Below, piece after piece: positions 42,099 through 55,512 of a DNA stretch of 64,000 nt. The notes beneath the pieces were generated by a model, which saw only the letters and a list, made by a program, of their open reading frames with translations, was not told the DNA's origin and ran no database searches. A program made the translations under genes and the position numbers. The stretch is from NCBI RefSeq assembly GCF_011759385.1, contig NZ_JAARLY010000002.1, forward strand, positions 124,001 through 188,000, written 5' to 3'. The DNA is from Oleiagrimonas sp. C23AA. GTDB taxonomy: Bacteria; Pseudomonadota; Gammaproteobacteria; Xanthomonadales; Rhodanobacteraceae. How positions within the stretch are numbered: position 1 is the first letter of the stretch; each line of letters starts with the position of its first letter.

Positions 42099-44264
42099 AT
42101 GGGTATGATGGACATGGCGGCCACCACGCACGAGACCGATATTCCGGGCGACGTGCTCGACCTGGAACAGCTGCTTTCCGGCTATCTGCCGGAGGCGCAG
42201 GTGCGTCAGGTGCGCCAGGCCTATCTGATCGGCGCCGAGGCGCATGCCGGGCAAACCCGCAAGAGCGGTGAGCCGTACATCACTCATCCGGTGGCGGTGG
42301 CGCGCATCCTGGCCGAGCAGGCCATGGACGCCGAGACCATCATCGCGGCAATCTTGCACGACACGCTGGAGGACACCGGCCTGGCGCGCGAGCGCATTGT
42401 CGAGTGCTTTGGCGAAACCGTGGCCGAGCTGGTCGATGGCGTGACCAAGCTGGACGCGGTGCGTTTTTCCAGCCGCCAGGAAGCGGCCGCGGAAAGCTTC
42501 CGCAAGATGCTGCTGGCGATGGCACGCGACTTGCGCGTGATCCTGATCAAGCTCTCCGATCGCCTGCACAACATGCGCACGCTGGGCGCCAAGGCGGGCC
42601 CGTCACGCCGGCGCATTGCCCGCGAGACGCTGGAGATCTACGCCCCCATTGCGCAGCGCCTGGGCATGAACAAGCTCAAGGCCGAGCTGCAGGATCTGGG
42701 CTTTCGCGCGCTGTATCCGGATCGCCATCGCGTCATCTCGGCGCGCATCAAGAGCGCCATTGGCAATCGTCGCGAGTCGATGGCGCGCATCGATCACGCG
42801 CTGGAAGCGCGGCTCGAAGCCGAGCAGATTCCGGCGCGCGTGGTCAGCCGGGTGAAATCGCCTTTCAGCATCTATACCAAGATGCGCAACGACCACAAGT
42901 CGTTCAGCCAGGTGATGGATGTTTACGGGTTTCGCGTGGTCACCGACAGCGTGATGCGCTGCTACCATGCGCTGGGTGCCATCCACGCGCTGTTCAAGCC
43001 GGTGGAAGGGCGCTTCAAGGACTTCATCGCCATTCCCAAGGCCAACGGCTACCAGTCGTTGCACACGGTGCTGTTCGGGCCGTTCGGCGCGCCCATCGAG
43101 ATCCAGATCCGCACCGAGGAAATGGATTCGGTAGCCGAGCGCGGCGTGGCCGCGCACTGGGTTTACAAGACCGAGGGTGGCCCGGCCAACAGCGCGCAGC
43201 ACCGCGCGCGCGAATGGCTGGCCAATCTGGCCGACCGCCAGGCGGCGACGCCGTCGTCGATGGAATTCATCGAAAGCGTGAAGATCGACCTGTTCCCGGA
43301 CGAGGTCTATCTGTTCACGCCGCGCGGCGACATTCTCTCGCTGCCGCGCAGCGCCACCGCCCTGGATTTTGCCTACGCCGTGCATACCGATGTGGGTTAT
43401 CACGCGGTGGCCGCGCGCGTGGACGGCAAGCTGGTGCCGCTGCGTACGCCGCTGGCCTCGGGGCAGCAGGTGGAAATCATCACCGCCGCCTCGGCCGTGC
43501 CCAATCCTGCGTGGCTGGACGTGGTGGTCACTGGCAAGGCGCGCACCGCCATCCGCCAGTATCTGAAGCATCTGCAGCATGAGGATGCGGTCGACTTCGG
43601 CCACCGTATGCTCGATCGCGAACTCGATGCGCGCAATGCCACCCTGGACACCATTCCAGCGCCGGTGCTCGAGCACTTCCTGGCCGAGCATAATCTCAAG
43701 CGTCTGGAAGAACTGCTCGCCGATATTGCGCTGGGCAATCGCATGCCCGACCACGTCGCCGAGCAGTTGCTGGCCGGCGTGCGCGATGGCGGCGCCTCGG
43801 CCACGCGCCGTCCGGCCGGCGACAACATCCGCATCACCGGCACCGAGCGCGGCGTACTCAGTTTCGCCAATTGCTGTCATCCGTTGCCGGGCGACGACAT
43901 CATCGGCTACCTGTCCTCGGGCAAGGGCATCGTGGTGCATCGTGCCGAGTGTCCGAACGTGGCCGAGCTTCGCAAATCGCCCGAGCGCTGCATCGGCATC
44001 GAGTGGGATCGCCAGGTCTCCGGCGACTACAAGGTGGAACTGCGCACCGAGGTGCTGAATCGCCCCGGCGTGCTGGCCACCGTGGCCGCGGCCATTGCCG
44101 AGGCCGAGTCGAACATCGAGAACGTCGAGTACATCGAGCGCGACTTCACCGCTGCCACGCTGCTGTTCACCATCGAGGTAAAAAACCGCAAGCACCTGGC
44201 CGACGTGATGCGTCGCGTGCGCCGTACCGCGGTGGTCAACGGGGTCTACCGCTACCCGCTGTAA
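42099..44264 (+). CDS. spoT: Bifunctional (p)ppGpp synthase/hydrolase SpoT
   Basis: 721 residues, a long RelA-SpoT homologue. HD hydrolase domain about 45-200 with the intact 'HDTLED' motif (87-92), so hydrolysis is expected; synthetase domain about 230-360 ('YTKMRNDHKSFSQVMDVYGFRV', 'KANGYQSLHTVLFGP'); TGS about 405-465 ('VYLFTPRGDILSLPR'); zinc-finger-like region with 'FANCCHPLPGDDIIGYLS'; ACT domain about 640-715. It sets ppGpp levels during starvation. Several ATGs cluster at 42099-42114; none has a strong ribosome site, so the start is uncertain by a few residues. Confidence 0.95.
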   Translation: MGMMDMAATTHETDIPGDVLDLEQLLSGYLPEAQVRQVRQAYLIGAEAHAGQTRKSGEPYITHPVAVARILAEQAMDAETIIAAILHDTLEDTGLARERIVECFGETVAELVDGVTKLDAVRFSSRQEAAAESFRKMLLAMARDLRVILIKLSDRLHNMRTLGAKAGPSRRRIARETLEIYAPIAQRLGMNKLKAELQDLGFRALYPDRHRVISARIKSAIGNRRESMARIDHALEARLEAEQIPARVVSRVKSPFSIYTKMRNDHKSFSQVMDVYGFRVVTDSVMRCYHALGAIHALFKPVEGRFKDFIAIPKANGYQSLHTVLFGPFGAPIEIQIRTEEMDSVAERGVAAHWVYKTEGGPANSAQHRAREWLANLADRQAATPSSMEFIESVKIDLFPDEVYLFTPRGDILSLPRSATALDFAYAVHTDVGYHAVAARVDGKLVPLRTPLASGQQVEIITAASAVPNPAWLDVVVTGKARTAIRQYLKHLQHEDAVDFGHRMLDRELDARNATLDTIPAPVLEHFLAEHNLKRLEELLADIALGNRMPDHVAEQLLAGVRDGGASATRRPAGDNIRITGTERGVLSFANCCHPLPGDDIIGYLSSGKGIVVHRAECPNVAELRKSPERCIGIEWDRQVSGDYKVELRTEVLNRPGVLATVAAAIAEAESNIENVEYIERDFTAATLLFTIEVKNRKHLADVMRRVRRTAVVNGVYRYPL

Positions 44265-44368
44265 GCGCGCCGATAAGCCTTTTTCGCACTTATGCTGCAG
44301 CGTGCCTCGACGTTCGCGCGGGGGCTGTCTAGGCTTGGCCTTTGTTTCCGTCCAAGGTAGCCATCTCC

Positions 44369-44752
44369 ATGACCCGAGCCATCATCGCCACCGACCACGC
44401 CCCGGCCGCCATCGGTCCGTATTCGCAGGCTGTACGCGCCGGCAACACGGTGTTCCTGTCCGGGCAGATTCCGCTCGACCCGGCCAGTGGCCAGCTGGTC
44501 GAGGGTGATATCGCGGTGCAGGCGCGCCGGGTCTTCGACAACCTCAAAGCGGTTTGCGCCGCGGCTGGCGGTTCGCTGGGCCAGTTGGTGCGCATCGGCA
44601 TCTACGTGACCGACCTGGCGCACTTTGGCGTCGTCAACGAGGTGATGGCCGAGTACTTCGCACAGCCGTATCCGGCCCGTTCGACCATCGAGGTGTCGGC
44701 GCTGCCCAAGGGTGCGCAGGTAGAGGTCGACGCCATCCTGGTGCTGGACTGA
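44369..44752 (+). CDS. ridA: RidA family enamine/imine deaminase
   Basis: 127 residues, the standard RidA length. Motifs '[28 protein letters not shown]', '[13 protein letters not shown]' and '[23 protein letters not shown]' with the active-site Arg. RidA removes reactive 2-aminoacrylate made by PLP enzymes. It lies between spoT and recG, a conserved order in Xanthomonadales and many other proteobacteria. ATG at 44369, with AAGG 12 bases upstream. Confidence 0.94.
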   Translation: MTRAIIATDHAPAAIGPYSQAVRAGNTVFLSGQIPLDPASGQLVEGDIAVQARRVFDNLKAVCAAAGGSLGQLVRIGIYVTDLAHFGVVNEVMAEYFAQPYPARSTIEVSALPKGAQVEVDAILVLD

Positions 44753-44847
44753 CCCAGACGCTGGCAGCCGTTTGCGCGCGGCGCCGACAGCCGGTGTCTC
44801 CATGGACGTGCTGACGGCGCGGCGGGCCTCGGGTAGGCTTGCCGCGC

Positions 44848-46953
44848 ATGTCCACCGTTTCTTCCCGCGCCCCGGCGGCTCTTGACGCCGGCACCCAGCC
44901 GCTGACCACGCTCAAGGGCGTGGGGCCGGCGCTGGCCGTGTCGCTGGGCAAGCTGGGGTTGGAGCGGGTGCAGGACCTGTGGTTCCACCTGCCGCTGCGC
45001 TATGAGGATCGCACCCGGCTGGTGCCGCTGGCTGAACTGAAGGTGGGCGATCGCGTGCAGGTCGAGGGCGTGATCGAGGCGATCGATCGCGGTTTTCGCT
45101 ACCGGCCGCAGTTGAAGGTGGCGCTGGGTGACGATTCGCACGTCACTTTGCTGTTGCGCTTTTTCCATTTTCGTCGCGCGCAGGTCGAGCAGATGGCGGT
45201 GGGTAGCCGGCTGCGCTGTTATGGCGAGGTGCGTCAGGGTCCGACGGGCCTGGAGATGGTGCATCCCCAGTACGAGCGCATCAGTGGACCCGGCACGCCG
45301 CTGGACGGCACGCTGACGCCGATCTATCCGACCACCGATGGCCTGGGCCAGAAGCGCCTGGGCAGTGTCATCGACAAGGCGCTGGCACAGCTTCCCGGTG
45401 ACGACGTGCTGGAACTGTTACCGCCGGCATTGCGTGCGCCACTGGGGCTGGGCTCATTGCGCGAGGCCTTGCTGACCGTGCACCGGCCGCCAGCCGGCGC
45501 CGACCTGCAGCGCCTGGCACGCAACCAGCATCCTGCGCAGCAGCGCCTGGCCTTCGAGGAGTTGCTGACCCAGCACCTGACGCTGCGTCGCTTGCGTGAG
45601 CGCGTGCGCCGTTATCGCGCGCCGCCACTGGTGGGTGATGGCCGTCTTCGTCAGCGTTTCCTGGCTGACTTGCCGTTCACGCCGACCGGCGCGCAATCGC
45701 GCGTGGCCGAGGAGGTCGCCGCCGATCTGCACCACGATCATCCCATGCTGCGACTGGTGCAGGGCGACGTCGGCAGCGGCAAGACGGTGGTGGCCGCGCT
45801 GGCGGCCCTCAATGCAGTGGAAAGTGGTTTCCAGATCGCGCTGATGGCGCCAACCGAGCTGCTGGCCGAGCAACACCTGCGCAATTTTCGCGACTGGTTC
45901 GAGCCGCTGGGGCTGGAGGTGGTATGGCTGGCCGGCAAGGTGCAGGGTCGGGCGCGCAAAGCCGCGCTGGAGGCGGTGGCCGGTGGCGCGCCAGTGGTGG
46001 TTGGCACGCATGCACTGATGCAGGAAGGGGTCATGTTCGCGCGCCTGGGCCTGGTCATCGTCGACGAGCAGCACCGCTTTGGCGTGCATCAGCGCCTGGC
46101 CTTGCGCGACAAGGGCCGCCAGGCTGGCGAGGTGCCGCATCAGCTGGTGCTCACCGCCACGCCGATTCCGCGCACCTTGGCGATGAGCGCCTACGCCGAC
46201 CTGGATGTGTCCTCCATCGACGAGTTGCCGCCCGGGCGCACGCCAGTGCAGACCGTGGTGGTGTCTAACGCGCGTCGTGGCGAGGTGGTCGAGCGCATTC
46301 GCGCGGCCTGCCTGGAAGGGCGTCAGGCCTACTGGGTGTGCACGCTGATCGAGGAATCCGAACAACTGGAGGCACAGGCGGCCGAAGTGGCGCACGCCGA
46401 ACTGCAGGCCGCCTTGCCGGAGCTTGCCGTGGCGCTGGTACATGGGCGCATGAAAGCCGCCGAGAAGCAGGCGGCGATGGATGCCTTCAAGGCCGGTGAG
46501 ATCGCGGTGCTGGTAGCCACCACCGTGATCGAAGTGGGTGTGGACGTACCCAACGCCAGCCTGATGATCATCGAGAATGCCGAGCGTCTGGGGTTGTCGC
46601 AGCTGCACCAGCTTCGCGGGCGTGTCGGCCGAGGCGCCGTGGCCTCCAGCTGCGTGTTGCTGTATCGACCGCCGCTGTCGCAGATGGCGCGCGAGCGTCT
46701 GCAGGTGATGCGCGACACCGGCGATGGTTTCCGCATCGCCGAGAAGGATCTTGAACTGCGCGGGCCGGGCGAAGTGCTGGGTACGCGCCAGACCGGCCAG
46801 ATGAGCTTCCGCGTTGCCGACCTTGCCCGTGATGCGCACCTGATGCCGGCCGTGCAGGAAGTCGGTGAGGTGCTGCTGGCCGAGCATGAGGCACTGGCCG
46901 AGCGCCTGGTGCGGCGTTGGGTGGGCGGCGCGGCACGTTATGCCGATGCCTGA
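44848..46953 (+). CDS. recG: ATP-dependent DNA helicase RecG
   Basis: 701 residues (E. coli 693). An N-terminal wedge/OB domain ('LKGVGPALAVSLGKLGL', 'PLRYEDRT'), then helicase motif I 'GDVGSGKTVVA', Ia 'PTELLAEQHL', motif II 'DEQHRFGV', motif III 'TATPIPRT', and the C-terminal helicase half with 'TTVIEVGVDVPNA' and 'QLHQLRGRVGRG', ending in the TRG-like 'FRIAEKDLELRGPGEVLGTRQ'. RecG reverses stalled forks and branch-migrates Holliday junctions. ATG at 44848 was preferred over TTG at 44839. Confidence 0.95.
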   Translation: MSTVSSRAPAALDAGTQPLTTLKGVGPALAVSLGKLGLERVQDLWFHLPLRYEDRTRLVPLAELKVGDRVQVEGVIEAIDRGFRYRPQLKVALGDDSHVTLLLRFFHFRRAQVEQMAVGSRLRCYGEVRQGPTGLEMVHPQYERISGPGTPLDGTLTPIYPTTDGLGQKRLGSVIDKALAQLPGDDVLELLPPALRAPLGLGSLREALLTVHRPPAGADLQRLARNQHPAQQRLAFEELLTQHLTLRRLRERVRRYRAPPLVGDGRLRQRFLADLPFTPTGAQSRVAEEVAADLHHDHPMLRLVQGDVGSGKTVVAALAALNAVESGFQIALMAPTELLAEQHLRNFRDWFEPLGLEVVWLAGKVQGRARKAALEAVAGGAPVVVGTHALMQEGVMFARLGLVIVDEQHRFGVHQRLALRDKGRQAGEVPHQLVLTATPIPRTLAMSAYADLDVSSIDELPPGRTPVQTVVVSNARRGEVVERIRAACLEGRQAYWVCTLIEESEQLEAQAAEVAHAELQAALPELAVALVHGRMKAAEKQAAMDAFKAGEIAVLVATTVIEVGVDVPNASLMIIENAERLGLSQLHQLRGRVGRGAVASSCVLLYRPPLSQMARERLQVMRDTGDGFRIAEKDLELRGPGEVLGTRQTGQMSFRVADLARDAHLMPAVQEVGEVLLAEHEALAERLVRRWVGGAARYADA

Positions 46954-47018
46954 TGCGGCCACACGTGCCGTGCACGCGTCACGCTGCTAAGCTGGCCGTT
47001 TTCGCATCGGAGCCAACC

Positions 47019-47954
47019 GTGGCCGCACCCCATCTGCTGATCGATACCGACCCGGGCGTGGACGATGCGCTGGCGCTGTTGATGGCGCATGCGCATGCCA
47101 AGGTCGAGGCGCTTTCCATTGCGGCCGGTAATGTCGGTCTCGAGCACACGGTGCGCAACGCCTGCACGCTGCTGGACCTGATCGAGGCGGACACGCCGGT
47201 GCATGCCGGCTGCCCGACGCCGCTGGTGCGCCTGCCCGAGGAAGATGCCGCCTTTGTACACGGCAGTGATGGCTTGGGTGATGTCGGCTTCCCCGCGCCG
47301 CAGGCGCAGCCGCAGGACGAGCACGCTGCGCTCACCTTGATTCGCCGCACCCGGGAGCGTCCGGGCGAGCTGACACTGGTGGCCCTGGGGCCGTTGACCA
47401 ATCTGGCCCTGGCGCTGCGCCTGGACCCGTCGCTGCCCGAGCGTGTGAAGCGACTGGTCATCATGGGCGGCGCGGTCACCGGTCACGGCAACACCATGAG
47501 TGTGCCGGCCGAATTCAATATCGGCTTTGACCCGGAGGCGGCCAAGGTGGTGTTCGAGGCCTGGCCGATGTTCGATTTGGTCGACTGGGAAGCCACCTTG
47601 CGTCACGCTTTTGATGGCGACACCTTCGCCGCCTGGTTGAAGGCGGGTGACCGGCGCGCCCGCTTTTTCGACCAGATTTTCGGCAAGGCGCGCCAGTACA
47701 ATGCCATGCGCGGGCGCAGTGGCGTGATTGCCGCCGATGCGCTGGCCATGGCGGTGGCGCTGGATGAGTCGATCATCACCCGCGCCGAAACACGTCACGT
47801 CGGCGTGGAAACCGAGGGTCGTCTCACCCGCGGTTCCACCGTGGTCGACTGGGAAAACCGTCTTCAGCGTCCGCCCAATGCGCGTATCGTGTTCGACGTC
47901 GATCAGGCCGCCTTCGGCGCTATGGTGGCGCGGGCGCTGGGCGCCACGGACTGA
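47019..47954 (+). CDS. Inosine-uridine preferring nucleoside hydrolase family protein
   Basis: 311 residues. The ribose/Ca2+-binding signature 'IDTDPGVDDALAL' starts at about residue 8, followed by 'SIAAGNVGLEHTVRNA', 'VHGSDGLGD', 'LVALGPLTNLALAL' and 'MGGAVTGHGNTMSVPAEFNIGFDPEAAKVVF' in parts; 'DALAMAVALDE' holds the late Asp ligand. Members cleave nucleosides to base and ribose for salvage. GTG at 47019 was chosen for the CGGAG site 7 bases upstream and family length. Confidence 0.93.
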   Translation: MAAPHLLIDTDPGVDDALALLMAHAHAKVEALSIAAGNVGLEHTVRNACTLLDLIEADTPVHAGCPTPLVRLPEEDAAFVHGSDGLGDVGFPAPQAQPQDEHAALTLIRRTRERPGELTLVALGPLTNLALALRLDPSLPERVKRLVIMGGAVTGHGNTMSVPAEFNIGFDPEAAKVVFEAWPMFDLVDWEATLRHAFDGDTFAAWLKAGDRRARFFDQIFGKARQYNAMRGRSGVIAADALAMAVALDESIITRAETRHVGVETEGRLTRGSTVVDWENRLQRPPNARIVFDVDQAAFGAMVARALGATD

Positions 47955-48035
47955 TTTGCCGTCAGGGACTTGCAGGTGCCCTGACACGCCTATACAATGC
48001 CGCTCTTTTCGCCGAGCTTTTCTTCGGAGCGCCCC

Positions 48036-48290
48036 ATGAAAGCCGATATCCATCCGAACTACCAGCCGGTGGTGTTCCAGGATCTGTCATCCGATTTCTC
48101 GTTCCTGACGAAGTCGACGATGACCAGCAAGGAAACCATCAAGTGGGAAGATGGCAACGAGTACCCGCTGATCAAGGTGGATATCTCCAGCCATTCGCAC
48201 CCGTTCTACACCGGCAAGCAGAAGACCATCGATTCCGGCGGTCGCGTCGACAAGTTCCGTCGCCGCTACTCGGTCGGCGGCAAGCAGTAA
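48036..48290 (+). CDS. rpmE2: 50S ribosomal protein L31 type B
   Basis: 84 residues, starting '[18 protein letters not shown]'. It lacks the zinc-binding CxxC pairs of type A L31 (RpmE), so it is the zinc-free form. '[25 protein letters not shown]' near the end (in parts) is the L31 signature. In many bacteria this paralogue is induced under zinc limitation through Zur; in several Xanthomonadales it is the main L31. No Zur box was recognised upstream. CGGAG lies 7 bases before the ATG. Confidence 0.95.
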   Translation: MKADIHPNYQPVVFQDLSSDFSFLTKSTMTSKETIKWEDGNEYPLIKVDISSHSHPFYTGKQKTIDSGGRVDKFRRRYSVGGKQ

Positions 48291-48370
48291 GCTGCTTGTG
48301 CTTGGCGGCGCCGGTCCTTGGGATCGGCGCTGGTCAAAGCATGGTTGGACGTGCGCGTCCGATCTGCCTG

Positions 48371-48410
48371 AAAACGCTCGCCAGCAAGTCTTGCTGCGCG
48401 GGCGTTTTTC
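48371..48410 (+). terminator. Rho-independent terminator after rpmE2
   Basis: AACGC(T)CGC-C-AGCAA pairs with TTGCTGCGCGGGCGTT around a short loop, ending in TTTTTC. It lies about 80 bases after the rpmE2 stop. The rest of the 328-bp gap before gltA holds a GATAAT (48480-48485) that may be the gltA -10, without a clear -35. Confidence 0.65.
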
Positions 48411-48618
48411 GTATGCGCGCGCGGCGGGACTTGTAATTGCGAAGATGGCCCCCAGTCAGCAACGGCGCGGCGGCTGTGCGATAATGGCGTGCTATCGGAT
48501 GCCTGCGCATCCGTTGCGCAGCCGGCCGATTTCCCGTTGGCCGCGCCTTCCCCTATCCCCACCGACGCCGACCCCGTTTCCCATGAGTCGCGTCGGGGCT
48601 GAACGCAAGGAGTCTGCC

Positions 48619-49908
48619 GTGTCCGACAAGACCGTCAAGCTGATCGACGAGGCCAACAAAACGACCGAGCTTCCGCTGGTCGGTGGCACCATGGGTCCCG
48701 AGTGCATCGATATCGCCAAGGTGTACAAGGAAACCGGTCATTTCACCTTTGATCCGGGCTTTGCGGCCACCGCCAGCACCAAGAGCGCCATCACCTACAT
48801 CGACGGCGACCAGGGCGTGCTGCTGTATCGTGGTTACCCCATCGAGCAGCTGGCCGAGCACTCCAACTTCCTGGAAGTGTCGTACCTGCTGATGAACGGC
48901 GAGCTGCCGAACAAGAGCGAGTTCGACAACTTCGAGCATCAGGTCACGCACCACACGATGATGCACGAGTCGCTGAAGAACTACTTCCGCGGCTTCCACC
49001 ATGATGCGCACCCGATGGCCATGCTGTGCGGCGCCGTCGCCTCGCTGTCGGCGTTCTACCACGACGATCTGGATATCGAGGATCCCGAGCAGCGCAAGAT
49101 GGCCGCGATCCGTCTGATCGCCAAGATGCCGACGCTGGCCGCTGCCGCCTACCGCTACACCATCGGTTGGCCGATCCGCTATCCGAAGAACAGCCTCGAA
49201 TACTGCGATCGCTTCCTGCACATGATGTTCGAAGTGCCGAGCGAGCCGCTGGAGCTGAACCCGGTGGCCGCCAAGGCCATGGATCTGCTGTTCATCCTGC
49301 ACGCCGATCACGAGCAGAACGCGTCGACCTCGACGGTGCGTCTGGTCGGTTCCACCGGCGCCAACCCGTACGCCTCGGTCGCGGCCGGCATTGCCGCGCT
49401 GTGGGGGCCGGCCCATGGCGGCGCCAACGAAGCGGTGTTGAAGATGCTGGCCGAGATCGGCTCGCCCGATAACGTCGAGACCGCGGTCAAGCGCGCCAAG
49501 GACAAGGATGACAGTTTCCGCCTGATGGGCTTCGGTCATCGCGTCTACAAGAACTTCGATCCGCGCGCCAAGATCATCCGCGAGATGTGCCACAAGGTGC
49601 TCAACGAGCTGGGTGTGTCCGATCCGCTGCTGGACGTGGCGCTGAAGCTGGAAGAGGCTGCCCTGAAGGACGACTACTTCGTCGAGCGCAAGCTGTATCC
49701 GAACGTCGACTTCTACTCCGGCCTCATCTACAAGGCGCTGGGTATCCCGACCGAGATGTTCACGGTAATGTTCGCCATTGCCCGTACTGCCGGCTGGGCC
49801 GCGCACTGGTGCGAGCACCACGAAACCCCGGGCGCCCGCATAGGCCGTCCGCGCCAGATCTACACCGGCGCTGCCACGCGCGATTACGTGGCTGCCGACA
49901 AGCGCTGA
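48619..49908 (+). CDS. gltA: Citrate synthase (type II)
   Basis: 429 residues (E. coli 427), the first TCA-cycle enzyme, condensing acetyl-CoA with oxaloacetate. Active-site blocks: '[16 protein letters not shown]' (His), '[16 protein letters not shown]' (His) and '[17 protein letters not shown]', with the catalytic Asp further on. The N-terminal domain of NADH-sensitive hexameric enzymes is present. GTG at 48619 follows AAGGAG by 7 bases; the longer frame upstream has no family similarity. Confidence 0.96.
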   Translation: MSDKTVKLIDEANKTTELPLVGGTMGPECIDIAKVYKETGHFTFDPGFAATASTKSAITYIDGDQGVLLYRGYPIEQLAEHSNFLEVSYLLMNGELPNKSEFDNFEHQVTHHTMMHESLKNYFRGFHHDAHPMAMLCGAVASLSAFYHDDLDIEDPEQRKMAAIRLIAKMPTLAAAAYRYTIGWPIRYPKNSLEYCDRFLHMMFEVPSEPLELNPVAAKAMDLLFILHADHEQNASTSTVRLVGSTGANPYASVAAGIAALWGPAHGGANEAVLKMLAEIGSPDNVETAVKRAKDKDDSFRLMGFGHRVYKNFDPRAKIIREMCHKVLNELGVSDPLLDVALKLEEAALKDDYFVERKLYPNVDFYSGLIYKALGIPTEMFTVMFAIARTAGWAAHWCEHHETPGARIGRPRQIYTGAATRDYVAADKR

Positions 49909-49935
49909 TTCACCGCGCTTGCGAAGATCTGAAAA

Positions 49936-49963
49936 AAGCCCCGGTTCGCCGGGGCTTTTTTTA
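49936..49963 (+). terminator. Rho-independent terminator after gltA
   Basis: AAGCCCCGG-TTCG-CCGGGGCTT followed by a run of six more T residues, with a stable UUCG tetraloop. It is 27 bases after the gltA stop. Confidence 0.92.
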
Positions 49964-50014
49964 TGGAGCGGGTGTGCCTGAACGTGGGCGGATGACGGCC
50001 ATGGTGCGCACGAA

Positions 50015-50704
50015 TCAGCGTAGAGCGGCGGCCAGCATGGCCTCGAACTCGTCCTCGTGTTCGACTTGATGGTGTGCCGATGCCAGCAGTTCGCGCACGC
50101 CCTGCAGTGAGGCGCGCCGCATCGGTTTCTCATCGACCCGGTCCAGCGGTGCCTGGCGCAGGCTGTCGCCGGGCATCACCGTCAGGTCAAACGGCAGGTT
50201 GTCGGCGGCGAACAGAAACACCGGAAAGTCGCGCTGGCTGTCGCGGTCCTCGCGCAGGGTGCGTGTCTGGGTTTCGTACGGCACGCCATGTTCCTGCAGG
50301 AACAACGGCACCGCTTCGGGGTCGTCGGTGAAAAGGTGCAGGCACACGGCCGAATGCGTATCGGCGGTGCCCTCCAGTACTGCGCCGACCAGTCGCGGCC
50401 GGAAACGGGCGAAGAACTGCATGGCTTCCACGGCCGCTTCGCGCCGCTCGCGCAAGGCCTGCGGCTGGCTATCGGCCTGGAAAATGCGCTGGTGTTCGCG
50501 CAGTGCCTGCTCGATTTCGCTGTTGCGGGGCAGGGCCTGGGTTTCGGGCATGCCCAGGCGATCGGCGGCCTTGTGCTTGGCGTGATGGTAGTCGCGGATG
50601 CCGTGTTCGCTCATCAAGCGGGCGGCTTCCTGGGCAATCAGGATGCGGTTGCGTTGCTGGCGATCCTGGGCGTGGATGCGATGGTGCTCACCTCTGGCCA
50701 TCAT
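50015..50704 (-). CDS. Conserved protein of unknown function, nucleotidyltransferase-like in part
   Basis: 229 residues, soluble, no signal peptide. The N-terminal half is a basic, helical segment ('RNRILIAQEAARLMSEHGI', 'YHHAKHKAADRLGMP'). The C-terminal half reads like an alpha/beta domain: 'FFARFRPRLVGAVLEGTADTH', then 'VCLHLFTDD' and 'PFDLTVMPGD', spacing that recalls a nucleotidyltransferase fold, but I could not see a full G(S/T)-x-DxD motif. I do not recognise the gene with certainty. ATG at 50704 has CGGAG about 7 bases upstream. It is alone between gltA and mrcA. Confidence 0.7.
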   Translation of the reverse strand: MMARGEHHRIHAQDRQQRNRILIAQEAARLMSEHGIRDYHHAKHKAADRLGMPETQALPRNSEIEQALREHQRIFQADSQPQALRERREAAVEAMQFFARFRPRLVGAVLEGTADTHSAVCLHLFTDDPEAVPLFLQEHGVPYETQTRTLREDRDSQRDFPVFLFAADNLPFDLTVMPGDSLRQAPLDRVDEKPMRRASLQGVRELLASAHHQVEHEDEFEAMLAAALR

Positions 50705-50828
50705 TGCTGCTCCGGTCGGGGGTCCACACGCAAACAGACTACCTGAGCGCGCACCTGCTGTGGAAGCAGCTTGTCGTCCAGGCCATTCACGGTTCAGTGG
50801 CGGTGCGGTGGTGTCGGCCAAACGCCAT

Positions 50829-50859
50829 AAAAAAAGGCCCGCCTGTGACCAGGCGAGCC
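50829..50859 (-). terminator. Rho-independent terminator of mrcA
   Basis: On the minus strand, GGCTCGCCT-GGTCAC-AGGCGGGCC followed by seven T residues. One G-U pair in the RNA stem. Confidence 0.88.
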
Positions 50860-50888
50860 GTAAGTTCCTTGCTTGAATTTTCGTGGGC

Positions 50889-53489
<2,601 letters not shown>

Positions 53490-53542
53490 GGATGCAGATC
53501 GCGGTTGAGTGAAAGGGTACAGAACAAATGTTTAACCACCCG

Positions 53543-53548
53543 AGTATA
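53543..53548 (-). promoter_or_regulatory. Candidate -10 element of mrcA
   Basis: TATACT on the minus strand, about 54 bases before the mrcA start. The -35 region is not convincing. Confidence 0.35.
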
Positions 53549-53617
53549 GGGGGAGCGGGTGGCCAATGAGAAACGCCTGATCATCGACACGTGGCGGCGC
53601 CGTTCAGTTCGCCGTGA

Positions 53618-54900
<1,283 letters not shown>

Positions 54901-54901
<1 letters not shown>

Positions 54902-55512
54902 TGGCGCGCATCAACCTACTGCCCTGGCGTGCCGAACGCCGCAAGCAACGTGAGCGCGAATTCTACATGCAGCTTGGCGCCGCCGCCCTGGCCGGGGTGG
55001 TGGCGGTGTTGCTGTGGGGATCGTGGATGAGCGCCCGCATCGATAACCAGCAGCAGCGCAACAGCTATCTGCAGGGCGAAATCAAGCAGCTGGACAACAA
55101 GATCGCCAAGATCAAGGATCTGGAAAAGGTCCGTGACCGGCTGCTGGCGCGCAAGCAGATCATCGAGCAGCTGCAGGCCAACCGCTCGCAGATGGTGCAT
55201 CTGTTCGACGAGCTGGTGCAGACCATCCCCGACAGCGTGCGCCTGACCGACATGAAGCAGACCGGCGACGACCTGGCGCTGGACGGTGTGGCGCAGTCCA
55301 ACGCCAGCGTGGCGCAGTACATGCGCAACCTCGAGAACTCGCCGTGGATGAAGGACGTGGACCTGCGCAAGACGGAGAACCGTCATGACGGCACACGCAC
55401 CCCCTACAGTTTCAACATCAAGCTCAAGCTGACCAAGCCCCCGGCCGATGAGGGTGGCGATACCGGCGCCTCGTCGCCGATCGCCAAGCCAAGGGGAGGA
55501 GCCAAGTCATGA
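54901..55512 (+). CDS. pilN: Type IV pilus assembly protein PilN
   Basis: 203 residues. Begins 'MARINLLPWR', the short cytoplasmic motif that docks into PilM, followed by one membrane helix (about 24-43), a periplasmic coiled coil ('LDNKIAKIKDLEKVRDRLLARK' region) and a ferredoxin-like domain ('IPDSVRLTDMKQTGDDLALDG'). It heterodimerises with PilO. Both ends overlap its neighbours. Confidence 0.94.

Noticed and set aside
42603-44195. 530-codon minus-strand frame opposite spoT
   Set aside because: The plus strand carries complete HD, synthetase, TGS and ACT motifs; the antisense frame has none.
45454-46962. 502-codon minus-strand frame opposite recG
   Set aside because: Shadow of recG, which has all helicase motifs.
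48553-50133. 526-codon minus-strand frame opposite gltA
   Set aside because: Shadow of citrate synthase; also crosses the gltA terminator.
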